Shown piece after piece: positions 53,262 to 62,744 of a stretch of 64,000 bases of DNA. The stretch comes from Kineobactrum salinum (GTDB lineage Bacteria > Pseudomonadota > Gammaproteobacteria > Pseudomonadales > Halieaceae): contig NZ_CP048711.1 of the NCBI RefSeq assembly GCF_010669285.1, positions 1,736,001-1,800,000 on the forward strand, read 5' to 3'. The position numbers and the translations under genes were made by a program. The notes under the pieces are model-generated. The model did no database searches, was not told where the DNA came from, and worked only from the letters and a program-made list of their open reading frames with translations. Numbering within the stretch: position 1 is the stretch's first letter; each line of letters opens with the position of its first letter.

Positions 53262-55286
53262 TCAGCTGCCGATCTTGCCGCCGTCTTCGCGCGTGATCAC
53301 CAGGGTAGCCGAGCGCGGCACAGCACCACCGCCCTCGGGCCAGTGGCTGTCGAGCTGACCGCGGGCGAAATCCGCCGCCGAGGTGGTGGCGCCGGGATGC
53401 TGGACATTGATGAACATCGCGCGCTGGTCGGGTGTGGTGACGCAGCCGGTGATTTCGGCGCCCACCGGCCCGGTGAAAAAGCGCCGCAGCTCTCCGGTGT
53501 CCGGATCCGCGGCCAGCATCGCGTTGTTGCCCATGGGCCGGTAAGGGTCCTTGTTCTGGTCCCGGTCCGAGATATCGGTCTGGATCCACAGGCGGCGGTC
53601 GGCATCGAACCAGAGCCCGTCGGGCATGGCCAGCAGGTTGTCTTCATCGAGGGCATTGCCCTGCAGGTCGCGACTGTTGTCTGTGTCTCCGGCCAGCAGA
53701 AACAGTTCCCAGTCGAAGGTCAGCGCCGTGTGGTCATCGTCCGCCTCGCGCCAGCGCACGATCTGGCCGAAGTGGTTGGCCGGCCGCGGATTGACCGCGT
53801 CCACCTGTTCCTCCCGGCGCCGCTTGTTGTTGGTCAGGGTGAAATACACCGCCCCGGTGCCGGGGTCCACCGCGCCCCACTCGGGCCGGTCCAGCGGCGT
53901 CGCGCCGGCCACGTCGGCCGCGCCGCGGGCGTTGAGCAGTACATCCGCCAGAGTGGCGAAGCCCGACTGCGCGCCCAGGCCGTTCTGGCCGGGCACCAGC
54001 GCCAGCCATTCACCGCTGCCATCGTCGGCAAAGCGGGCCGCGTACAGGGTACCCTCGTCCAGCAGCGAACCGTCGGCGGTGGCACGGTGCCAGGGCCGCG
54101 CGGAGACAAATTTGTAAATGTATTCAAAGGCCGAATCGTCGCCCGAGTAGAGCACCAGAGGCCGCCCCTCCTCCACCGGGGCAAACACCACGCCCTCGTG
54201 GGAGAAGCGGCCGAGGTGGGTGCGCTTTACCGGGGTGCTGTCGGGGTCAAAGGGGTCCACCTCCACCACCCAGCCAAAGGCATGGGGTTCATTGCGGTAA
54301 TCCTGCAGCGCGCTCGCCGCACGAGGGGTGGCGTCGAAGCGGGCACAGGCCTCGTCCCGCTTACCCGCTTCCGCGGCGGCGAGGTGCCAGCGCCAGGCAC
54401 TCTGCGGGCCGACGCTGTAGCGGCTCTGGCTGGCGGGGGCGCCATCGCCCTCGCGCACAAAGTAGAAATGCCAGTTCTCCTCGCAGGTCAGGTAGGTGCC
54501 CCAGGGGGTGACCCCGTGAGAGCAGTTGTTCAGCGTGCCGCGGGTCATCAGTCCCTCGGGGCTGTAGGGGGTTTCCAAGCGCGGGTCCCCGCGCAGCGGG
54601 CCCCGGAACTCCATCGGCGTCAGCGCGGTGATACGGCGGTTGCGCGCGTCCCGTACCGCGCCCCACTGGCCGTCAGCCCCGCGCTGGATACGAACGACAC
54701 TGACGCCGTGGGCATTCATCTCCTTGTAGACCTGCTCCGGGTCGCGGCTGCCATCGGCCCGCAGTGGCACGTCGAAGGCCCCCAGGGGCAGACCCGCCGC
54801 AGCCGCGTGCATCAGGCGCGGCTCGGCATACTCGTGATTGAGCACCAGCAGCCCGTCACCGGAACCCTGCAGCGGGAAAAAATGCATGCCATCGTGGTGC
54901 ATGCCCATCTGCAGGGCCTGCTGCGCGGCGTTATTGTCGGGGGCAAAGGCCGGATAGTCGCCAGTGATGGGCTCGCCCCAGGGCAGCAGCACCTGCAGCC
55001 GGTAGCCGGAGGGCACCACCGCGGTATCCGCCCGGCTCACCGGCACCGGAGCAAAGCCCAGCAGCCCTGGCCCCGCGCTGGGGTCCCGCGCCAACGCGAG
55101 CCGCGGCAGCGGAGCGCCAAACAGGCTTGCCACCGCCAGCGCCAGGCCACCGCGCAGCAGATCGCGCCGGCCATAGCGCGCGCTGGCAACCCGCTGCAGA
55201 TCCGGTTGGCCCAGCGGGCTGTGGCGGGGCTCTTCGCTGGCGACAAAGGCGGCATCGGCATAGCCGGGCAGGGGGCGATCAGACAT
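53262..55286 (-). CDS. PhoX/DUF839-family protein with Tat signal
   Basis: A 674-residue DUF839/PhoX family protein. The twin-arginine signal is RRDLLRGGLALAVASLFGAPL at about residues 40-60. The mature part has the family pattern DGLLVLNHEYAEPRL, LNNCSHGVTPWGTYLTCEENWH and GCVTTPDQRAMFINVQHPG. PhoX enzymes are calcium/iron-dependent periplasmic alkaline phosphatases; many DUF839 members are uncharacterised, so phosphatase activity is not certain. The start at 55286 follows the family length. It is convergent with the thiolase operon and marks the right edge of the accessory block before rep. Confidence 0.85.
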   Translation of the reverse strand: MSDRPLPGYADAAFVASEEPRHSPLGQPDLQRVASARYGRRDLLRGGLALAVASLFGAPLPRLALARDPSAGPGLLGFAPVPVSRADTAVVPSGYRLQVLLPWGEPITGDYPAFAPDNNAAQQALQMGMHHDGMHFFPLQGSGDGLLVLNHEYAEPRLMHAAAAGLPLGAFDVPLRADGSRDPEQVYKEMNAHGVSVVRIQRGADGQWGAVRDARNRRITALTPMEFRGPLRGDPRLETPYSPEGLMTRGTLNNCSHGVTPWGTYLTCEENWHFYFVREGDGAPASQSRYSVGPQSAWRWHLAAAEAGKRDEACARFDATPRAASALQDYRNEPHAFGWVVEVDPFDPDSTPVKRTHLGRFSHEGVVFAPVEEGRPLVLYSGDDSAFEYIYKFVSARPWHRATADGSLLDEGTLYAARFADDGSGEWLALVPGQNGLGAQSGFATLADVLLNARGAADVAGATPLDRPEWGAVDPGTGAVYFTLTNNKRRREEQVDAVNPRPANHFGQIVRWREADDDHTALTFDWELFLLAGDTDNSRDLQGNALDEDNLLAMPDGLWFDADRRLWIQTDISDRDQNKDPYRPMGNNAMLAADPDTGELRRFFTGPVGAEITGCVTTPDQRAMFINVQHPGATTSAADFARGQLDSHWPEGGGAVPRSATLVITREDGGKIGS

Positions 55287-55490
55287 GATGACTCCTGGAC
55301 AAACTGCAGCAATCCGGCCACGACCGCGACCGGAGGCGAGGCCGCAGTGTAGAGCGAAAATATGACAACGGTGTTTAGGCACCGCACTTTACCGGTATTG
55401 AGACGGCTTGGGCAGCTTCGATTGCCTGCGCGCGGCTCCCGCTTCCTGCTACACTTGCCGGCCACAGGCAACTTCCCGGCAAATACATCC

Positions 55491-57487
55491 GTGACCGCAC
55501 TCAATCCCCACCAGCGCGAGGCCGTGCGCTATATCGACGGCCCCTGCTGGTGCTGGCGGGCGCCGGCAGCGGCAAGACCAGCGTCATTACCCGCAAGATC
55601 GCCTATCTGGTGGAACAGTGCGGTATCCAGCCACGGCGCATCGCCGCGGTGACGTTTACCAACAAGGCCGCCCGGGAGATGAAGGAGCGGGTCGGCAAGC
55701 TGCTGGGGCGCGACAAGGCCGAGGGGCTGACCGTCAGCACCTTCCACCAGCTGGGCCTGAAGATCATCCGCGAAGAGCGCAAGACCCTGGGCATCAAGGC
55801 CGGCTTTTCCATTTTCGACGGCGAGGACAGCCGCAAGCTGCTGCATGACCTGCTGGTGCAGGAGCACGGCGCCGAGGGCGACCAGGCCGGGCCGATCCAG
55901 CAGCGCATCTCCAACTGGAAGAATGACCGCGTGCTGCCCGAACAGGCGCTGGCCACCGCCACCAGTCCCGCCGACATACTGTGCGCCCAGGCCTACAAGC
56001 GCTACTGGCAGGCGCTGAAAGCCTTCAATGCGCTGGACTTCGACGATCTGATCCTGCGGCCCACGGTGCTGTTTGAACACCATCCGGAAATTCTGGAAAA
56101 GTGGCAGACGCAACTGCACTACCTGCTGGTGGACGAGTACCAGGACACCAATGCCAGCCAGTACCTGCTGGTGCGTCAGCTGGTGGGCCTGCGCGGCGGC
56201 CTCACCGTGGTGGGCGACGACGACCAGTCGATCTACGCCTGGCGCGGGGCGCGGCCGGAAAACCTGGCCCTGCTGCAACAGGACTTCCCCGGCATCCGGG
56301 TGATCAAGCTGGAGCAGAACTACCGCTCCACCGGACGCATCCTCAAGGCCGCCAATACCCTGATCGCCAACAACGAGCATGTGTTCGAGAAGCAGCTGTG
56401 GAGTGAGCTGGGGCCCGGCGACCCGCTGCGGGTGATTCGCTGTGGCGACGAGCAGCAGGAAGTGGATCAGGTGGTGGCGGAGATCATCGACCACAAGCTG
56501 CGCCGCCGCACCCGCTTCGGTGACTACGCCGTGCTGTACCGGGGCAATCACCAGGCGCGGCTGCTGGAGCTGGCACTGCAGCAACAGCAGGTGCCCTACC
56601 ATCTGAGCGGCGGCACCTCCTTCTTCGCCCGCAATGAAATCAAGGATGTGATGGCCTACCTGCGTCTGCTGGTCAACGAGGCCGACGACAATGCCTTCCT
56701 GCGCATTGCCAACGTACCGCGCCGCAAGCTGGGTCCCTCCACGCTGGAGGCGCTGGGCGCCTACGCCACCAGCCGCCACTGTGGCCTCAGCCAGGCCTGC
56801 GGGCATGTCGGCGGCGAGCATATCCCGGAGGCGGGGCTGCGCCGCCTGCGCGAGTTCCACCAGTGGTTGTCCGGACTGCGCCGGCAGAGCGCTTCTGCCA
56901 CCGATGTCAGCGCCATCCGCCAGTTGCTGCGGGATATCGACTACGCGGACTGGCTCATGCAGATCAGCTCCAGCGAGGATGTCGCGGAGCGGCGCATGGG
57001 CAATGTCAATTTCCTGGTGGACAGCCTAGAGCGGGTGATGCGGGACGAATCCCTGGGACTGGAGGAAGCGGTCAGCCGGCTGCTGCTGCGGGACCTGTTG
57101 GAACAGCAGGAGGAGGAAGATGCCAGCCCGGACAACGTGCAATTGATGACCCTGCACGCCTCCAAGGGACTGGAGTTCCCCCATGTCTACATACTCGGCA
57201 TGGAAGAGAACCTGCTGCCCCACCGGGCCAGCATCGAGGAGGACAATATTGCCGAGGAGCGGCGCCTCGCCTACGTGGGCATCACCCGCGCCCGCCAGTC
57301 ACTGACGATGACCCTGGCCCTGAAGCGGCGCCAGTACGGCGAGACCGTCAGCTGCGATCCCAGCCGTTTCATCGCCGAACTGCCCCAGGACGACCTGCAG
57401 TGGCAGGGCGGCGACGAGCAGACCGCCGAGGCCAATGAACAGCGCGCCAGCGAGACGCTCAGCAGCCTGAAATCCCTGTTTGCCTGA
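55491..57487 (+). CDS. rep: ATP-dependent DNA helicase Rep, frameshifted near its start
   Basis: The UvrD/Rep superfamily 1 helicase that clears protein roadblocks ahead of the replication fork. Walker A (LAGAGSGKTSVITRK), motif II (LLVDEYQDTNASQY), motif III (VVGDDDQSIYAWRGA), motif IV (LEQNYRSTGRIL), motif V (MTLHASKGLEFPHVY) and motif VI (YVGITRARQSL) are all present. The N-terminus (VTALNPHQREAVRYIDGP) begins with a GTG at 55491 in a different frame; one base missing in the C run at 55541-55544 explains it. Restored length is 665 residues, as expected. Confidence 0.93.
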
Positions 57488-57551
57488 TCAGGCTGCGGCC
57501 GCAGAGCCTGAACGGATCACGGAGCTTATTCCCGATCGCCGTCGAGCTCTT

Positions 57552-58769
57552 CTATGGTGGCCAGCGATGGCCCCGCTGCTGCTGCAGGCGGCCCGCGGCC
57601 TGTTCAGCCGCGCGCATGGCTCTGAGGATATTGCCCCGCGACAGGGCGATCAGTTGCTCGTCACTCCAGCCGCGCCGCACCAGTTCGGCAAACAGCACGG
57701 GAAAATCGTCGGCGTCGGTCAGCCCTTCCACCATCCACTCGGAAGCGCCAAAGAAGTCGCTGCCGATGCCCACGTGATCGTGACCCGCCACCCTGGCGAT
57801 GTGTTCGATGTGGTCCGCCACGTCGCTGACTGTGGCAGGCGGAAGCGGATGCTCCTCGATATAGGCCTCGTACAGCCCATCGTACTCGGGTTCGCCCCAT
57901 TGCACGTCGCCACGGAAGCGGGTGAAGCCGGCGTCCCATTCTGCATAGCCCGGGGTATTGAACAGGGCGATGAATGAGGCCATGACCACCCCCCCGTTGT
58001 CAGGCAGCCGCTGCAGGACAGCATCGGGCACATTGCGCATATGGGGCGTCAGTTCGTGCGCGCTGGAGTGCGAATAGATCACCGGTGCTTCGGAGACATC
58101 CAGCACGTCCTGCATGACCTTGGGCGTGACATGGGACAGATCCACCAGCATACCCAGCCGGTTCATCTCGCGCACCACTTCCCGGCCAAAGTCAGTCAGG
58201 CCATTGTGCTCACTCTGGCCCGCGGCGTCGGCCCAGTCGTTGCTCTGTGAATGGGTCAGCGTCATGTAGCGTACGCCCAGAGCGTAGAACATGCGCAGGG
58301 CGCCCAGTGAGTTCTCGATGGCATGGCCGCCCTCCATGCCCAGCAGGGACGCAATCTTGCCCTGCTCCCGCGCCTGCTCGATATCTGCCACGCTGGTGGA
58401 AAAATGAAAGACCTCCGGATATTTTGCCAGCACGCGGCGCGCGATATCGATCTGCTCGAGCTGAATCCGGGCAAACCCCTGCTCCCGGGCTTCCTGCGTG
58501 CCGGGAATGTAGACGGACCAGAACTGCCCACCTACGCCCCCATCCCGCAACTTCGGAATATTGGTGTCGCCCGGCACCTCGCCTTTCAGGTCCCAGGATT
58601 CCACGTCGCGGCCGTGCTCCCGGATAACATAGGGGAGATCGTTGTGGCCGTCGATCAGCGGGTGTTCTGCCAGCAGCTCACGGGCGTGGCGCAGGGCGTC
58701 ATCGGCGTGTGCAGGCCCCGCAAGGGCGAGCACAGCAAGGGTCAGCAAAGCAATTAGCGTGTGTTTCAT
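57552..58769 (-). CDS. Membrane dipeptidase (peptidase M19)
   Basis: A 405-residue renal-dipeptidase-like zinc enzyme with a signal peptide (IALLTLAVLALAGPAHA), so exported. Zinc-site landmarks are the HNDLP motif, the Glu in LLGMEGGHAIENS, and the two His in VIYSHSSAHELTP; the substrate-binding region VDLSHVTPKVMQDVL is typical. It hydrolyses dipeptides, including D-residues. It is transcribed alone, convergent with rep. Confidence 0.92.
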   Translation of the reverse strand: MKHTLIALLTLAVLALAGPAHADDALRHARELLAEHPLIDGHNDLPYVIREHGRDVESWDLKGEVPGDTNIPKLRDGGVGGQFWSVYIPGTQEAREQGFARIQLEQIDIARRVLAKYPEVFHFSTSVADIEQAREQGKIASLLGMEGGHAIENSLGALRMFYALGVRYMTLTHSQSNDWADAAGQSEHNGLTDFGREVVREMNRLGMLVDLSHVTPKVMQDVLDVSEAPVIYSHSSAHELTPHMRNVPDAVLQRLPDNGGVVMASFIALFNTPGYAEWDAGFTRFRGDVQWGEPEYDGLYEAYIEEHPLPPATVSDVADHIEHIARVAGHDHVGIGSDFFGASEWMVEGLTDADDFPVLFAELVRRGWSDEQLIALSRGNILRAMRAAEQAAGRLQQQRGHRWPP

Positions 58770-58836
58770 GGCTCGTCTCCGTTGGTCTTGTTCGTCCCTG
58801 TCTGATCAGGCCACCCTGTGCCGGACAAGGCGACAA

Positions 58837-59267
58837 CTACTGGCTCTGCTCCACCATGAAGTCCACGGCGGCCATTACTTCCTCATCCGAACAGTTCGCA
58901 CATCCACCCTTGGCCATCATGGTGGTCCCCGGAACCCCCTTGATACCACTTTCATGCAGGGCGTCCACCCCCGCGCAATGCGATCGGCCCAGGCCTCGAC
59001 ATCGCCCAGAATGGGCGCGTCACCGGCGCCGGTGGCGTGGCAGGCAAGACAGGCCGTATTGTAGACTTCCTCGCCGCTGCGGGCCTCGCCCCCGCCAGCA
59101 GTGGCCTCCGCCGGGCCGCCACAGTCGCTGTCGCCCTGCAGGCAGACCTCACCCACAGGCTTGATGCGGGCCTCGATTTCAGCGCGCTGCTTCTCGGTCA
59201 GATCCACGGCGCTGGCCGCCACCGCCACGCACAGTGCCATCGCAGTCACTACAATTCGGCTAATCAC
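58837..59267 (-). CDS. Cytochrome c5-like protein, frameshifted in this sequence
   Basis: A periplasmic monohaem cytochrome c of the c5 type. The signal segment (VVTAMALCVAVAASA) is followed by a linker, then the haem motif CLACH in YNTACLACHATGAG. After the break the C-terminal part holds the axial Met in GTTMMAKGGCANC and the CANC pair that forms the c5-type disulfide. One base is missing in the C run at 58968-58972 (plus strand); restoring it gives 143 residues. The GTG at 59267 follows GGAGAGG at 8 bases and is preferred to the ATG at 59297. Confidence 0.88.
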
Positions 59268-59411
59268 AACAGTGTCCTCTCCAATCTGGCCGCGCATTAT
59301 AGCCAGTTATGCCTCGCGGTAAAACTCATCCCGGTTGCACCGGTGGCGGCGCTGGCCGCAGGGCGTGTTTTACCCGTATCATTGGAGGCATCCCAGCCAT
59401 GGAGCAGCGCG

Positions 59412-60035
59412 ATGAAACTGTATACCTACGACCCCGCCCCCAACCCCCGCCGTTTGCAGTTGTTCCTGGATTACAAAGGTATCGAGGTCGACACCGTCCA
59501 GATCGACATGCTGAAGCAGCAGCAGTTCGAGGAAACGTTCCGCAAAATCAACCCGATGTGTACCGTGCCCGCGCTGGTGCTGGACGACGGCACGGTACTG
59601 ACAGAGGTGATTGGCGCCTGTGTCTACCTGGACGAGGTATTTCCGGAGCGACCACTGATGGGTTCCACCCCACTGGAGAAGGCGCAGGTCATCAGCTGGA
59701 ACCACCGCCTGTACAACAGCCTGTTCCACGCCATCGCCGAGGTGTTCCGCAACGGCAATCCGGCCTTTGCCAACCGGGCGCTGCCCGGTCCGATGGAGAT
59801 CGCCCAGATTCCGCAACTGGTGGAGCGCGGCAAGCAGCGCATGGAAGGCGCCTGGCGGATGATGGACCGGGCGCTGGCGCGGCAGCCCTTCCTGGCCGGA
59901 GAGCACTTCACCTTCGCCGATATTGACCTGCTGGTCTGCATCGACTTCGCCCGCTGGATCAAGGAATCAGTACCCGAGGAATGCAGCCACATACAGGCCT
60001 GGCTGCCACGGGCCAGGGCGGCGGTAGAACAATAG
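59412..60035 (+). CDS. Glutathione S-transferase family protein
   Basis: A 207-residue GST with the thioredoxin-like N-terminal domain (KLYTYDPAPNPRRLQLFLDYKGIEVDTVQIDM, then VPALVLDDGTVLTEVIGACVYLDE with the cis-Pro) and the all-helical C-terminal domain (HFTFADIDLLVCIDFARW). The cofactor-activating residue in the N-terminal loop is not obvious. It could conjugate glutathione to electrophiles or act as a peroxidase or isomerase. It is transcribed alone, divergent from the cytochrome gene. Confidence 0.87.
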   Translation: MKLYTYDPAPNPRRLQLFLDYKGIEVDTVQIDMLKQQQFEETFRKINPMCTVPALVLDDGTVLTEVIGACVYLDEVFPERPLMGSTPLEKAQVISWNHRLYNSLFHAIAEVFRNGNPAFANRALPGPMEIAQIPQLVERGKQRMEGAWRMMDRALARQPFLAGEHFTFADIDLLVCIDFARWIKESVPEECSHIQAWLPRARAAVEQ

Positions 60036-60096
60036 CCGCTACTTGCGGCCGGATTTGAGCGCGACGGGTAGCGCCGGATCAGGTTATAAAGAGTGC

Positions 60097-61185
60097 ATGA
60101 GTATGCGCCTGTGCTGCCGCGGGATGCTGCCAGCCGCGTTGCTGTGCCTGACAACACTGCTGGCGGGCTGCGCTGATCGCAACGCCGACGCCGAGCTGCA
60201 GCGCTATCTGCAGCGCTTGGCGCGGCCATTGCAAGCGGCGGTGCCGGAAGTCAGCGCGCAGGCCGTGCCGCGGATGCCCGCTGCCAGCGCGCTGCGACTG
60301 GAAATCACCGCCGGCAAGCTCGGGGCACTGGATTTCCTGGCGCTCACCGGCTGCGAGGTACAGGTTACCATCGGCAAGCGAAACAGTAGCCTCGGGCTGA
60401 TGGCCAGCCCCTCCCAGCGCCTGCTGCTGGACCTGGAATACCTGCGTCTGGCACCGGCCTGCATCGCCACCCTGCGGGAACAGCAGCGGCAGGCACTGGC
60501 GGACACCCTGGCGCAGGTCCACGAGCTCAAGCAGCGGCAGTTACCGGCGCTGATCTTCAACGCCACCCTGGCGGGGCCCGAGTATCGCCAGCTGTGGCAG
60601 CCACCCCAGGTACTGGGCGACTATCCCGCGCGCACCGGCAGCGCGGTACTGTCCGCACTGGCCGCGATCGATGACAGCGCCCGGCGCTGGCTGGCGGGCG
60701 ACTACCGGGCCGACAATCTCCAGTTCGAACTGCAACTGAGCGAAGTGGCCAGGGGCGACGGCGGCGCCCTGCTAAAGGCGCTGGCGCTGCAGGCAGCCTG
60801 GCTGCGGGCGGCCGACACTCTGCTGACACAGCGCATGCAGCAGGGACCGTTGTGCAGCGAGCGGATACGTCCGGCAGCGGCGGACATCCTGCCCAACGTG
60901 ATCACCCGGTATTTCATAGGCGAAGTGCAGCCCCGCTCCGCTGCCCTGGGGCGGCGCCAGCACGAGCTGCTGCCGCTGCTGCGCTCGCTGGAGCGGCGCC
61001 TGGACGGTGTCCTGCCGGCGGCTTTCCGGGACTGGCAGTTGCAGCGTGAACAGCTGCTGCGGGCCTGGACAGCGGCCCCGCGTGAGCACGTGGCCCAACT
61101 GCAGGCCCTGCTGGAGCCCTGTGCAGCAAATCCGGGCATTATTGCCGCCACAGGAACCTCCACGGTCCCCAGTCTGTCAAAATAG
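60097..61185 (+). CDS. DUF3080 family lipoprotein
   Basis: A 362-residue lipoprotein with a lipobox at LTTLLAGCADR. The family segment FLALTGCEVQVTIGKRNSSLGLMASPSQRLLLDLEYLRLAPACI is characteristic of DUF3080. The rest is alpha-helical and Leu/Ala/Gln-rich. The function is unknown. The ATG at 60097 has a weak aaagag ribosome-binding site. The next gene also encodes a lipoprotein. Confidence 0.8.
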   Translation: MSMRLCCRGMLPAALLCLTTLLAGCADRNADAELQRYLQRLARPLQAAVPEVSAQAVPRMPAASALRLEITAGKLGALDFLALTGCEVQVTIGKRNSSLGLMASPSQRLLLDLEYLRLAPACIATLREQQRQALADTLAQVHELKQRQLPALIFNATLAGPEYRQLWQPPQVLGDYPARTGSAVLSALAAIDDSARRWLAGDYRADNLQFELQLSEVARGDGGALLKALALQAAWLRAADTLLTQRMQQGPLCSERIRPAAADILPNVITRYFIGEVQPRSAALGRRQHELLPLLRSLERRLDGVLPAAFRDWQLQREQLLRAWTAAPREHVAQLQALLEPCAANPGIIAATGTSTVPSLSK

Positions 61186-61219
61186 ACAAGTACGCCTCTC
61201 AGGTCACCAGGAGAACCCC

Positions 61220-61840
61220 ATGCCAAGCCCGACAAAACGCATTCTGCCCCTGCTGGGCATCGCTGTAGCAACACTGCTGCTGGGCGCCTGTGCCAGCGGT
61301 CCTCCAAGGCCGGATGTCGACTACAAGCCGGATTACGACTTCAGCCAGGTCCGCAGCGTTGCGTTCTATGAGGATTCCGGCACCGTGGAGGGCGACAATC
61401 CGTTGCAGCTGAGCGACATGCAGAAGGAACGCATCGACACCGGCATTCGCACGGCCTTGCAAAACAAGGGCCTGACCGTGGTGGATGACCCATCCCAGGC
61501 GGACATGCTGGTAAGTTGGCACCTGCTCACCCAGTTCAAGACCGATGTCCGCAGCTACGACAGGCCGGGATTCGTCGGCCTCTATCGCGGCTATAACCGC
61601 TACAGCCTGTACGACTGCTGGAGCTGTATCGGGCCGCGCCAGGACATCGTATCGAGCAACTACACCGAGGGCACATTCATTGTCGACATGATCGACCCCG
61701 AACTGGAACGCTCGGTCTGGCGCGGGGTGACCCATTCCCGCCTCTCCGGCGAGCAGGTGCGGGACCAGGCCGAGTACAACGAAGCGGCTGCCGCAATCTT
61801 CTCCGCCTTTCCGCCGGCCCCGGAAGACCCCGGCTCCTGA
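61220..61840 (+). CDS. DUF4136 family lipoprotein
   Basis: A 206-residue lipoprotein with a clear lipobox (LLLGACASGPPRP). The mature part has the DUF4136 pattern (VDYKPDYDFSQVRSVAFYE, then DMQKERIDTGIRTALQNKGLTVVDDPSQADMLVSWHLL). It contains a cysteine pair in YDCWSCIGPRQ. Its role is unknown; family members are usually outer-membrane lipoproteins. It starts 34 bases after the DUF3080 gene behind a caggag ribosome-binding site. Confidence 0.85.
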   Translation: MPSPTKRILPLLGIAVATLLLGACASGPPRPDVDYKPDYDFSQVRSVAFYEDSGTVEGDNPLQLSDMQKERIDTGIRTALQNKGLTVVDDPSQADMLVSWHLLTQFKTDVRSYDRPGFVGLYRGYNRYSLYDCWSCIGPRQDIVSSNYTEGTFIVDMIDPELERSVWRGVTHSRLSGEQVRDQAEYNEAAAAIFSAFPPAPEDPGS

Positions 61841-61951
61841 GAGCATTGGCCACGTTTGGCCGAATATGACCCGCGGCCTAGCCGGTTTCGATACCCCGCC
61901 CGCCCCGCCAGGCCTTAGCATACTGTGCCCAACCGAGCACAGGATTTCGCC

Positions 61952-62706
61952 ATGTTTTCGCTGCAAGCCAAAGTCGCCTTCATCACCGGCGGCACCGCCG
62001 GCATTGGCCTGGCCACCGCCAAACGGCTGCGCGCCGCCGGCGCCGAGGTCATTATTGTGGGCCGCCGGGAAGCGGGCCGGACACTCGCCGCGGAGCTGGG
62101 CGCCACCTTCCTGCAAGCCGACCTCACCCGGGAAGAGGAGTTGGTTGCGGCCCTGGCGCAGGCGCGCGAGCGCTTTGGCGGCATGGATATCCTGTTCAAC
62201 AACGCCGGCGTTGAAAACACCGGCCCCACCATTGAGGAAGCCGGGCCGGAACAGCTGCAAACCCTGTTCGACGCCGACCTGAAAGCCCCCTACGCCGTGC
62301 TGCACCACGGCGCCGCGCTGGTGCGCGACGGCGGCAGCATCATCAACACCGCCTCGGTGGCGGGCATGATGCAGATGCCGGGCTATGCCCAGTATTCAGC
62401 GGTGAAGGCCGCGCTGATTTCCCTGACCAGGACCGCCGCGCTGGAACTGGCGCCACGGGGTATCCGGGTCAACGCCATCTGCCCGGGCAGCGTCTGGTCG
62501 GAGATGCTGCCCCGGAGCATCCGGAGGTGGAAATCGTCAAGCTGCTGTGTCCGCAGCAGCGCATCTGCGAGCCGGAGGAAGTCGCCGCGCTGGTCCACTT
62601 CCTGGCCGCGGACGACTGCCGCTATATCAGTGGCGCAGCCATTCCCATTGACGGCGGCCTCGCGGCGGGGCTGGGCTACCCGCTGCTGACGAAGCTGATG
62701 AGCTGA
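61952..62706 (+). CDS. Short-chain dehydrogenase/reductase, frameshifted in this sequence
   Basis: A classical SDR with TGGTAGIGLATAKRLRAAG, NNAGVE, a Ser in IINTASVAG and the YSAVKAAL catalytic motif. One C is missing in the run at 62510-62513; restoring it joins SVWSEMLP to PEHPEVEIVKLLCPQQRICEPEEV and gives 251 residues ending at the TGA at 62704-62706. The restored C-terminus has the family's CRYISGAAIPIDGGLAA segment. The ATG at 61952 gives the normal family start; one nine codons earlier lacks conservation. The substrate is unknown. Confidence 0.85.
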
Positions 62707-62744
62707 GGGCCCCGCAGGTCGGCGCGCACTGGTGGCAACCGGGG

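Noticed and set aside
53343-55352. 669-codon open frame antisense to the PhoX-like gene
   Set aside because: It mirrors a well-supported DUF839 gene with Tat signal and has no domain of its own.
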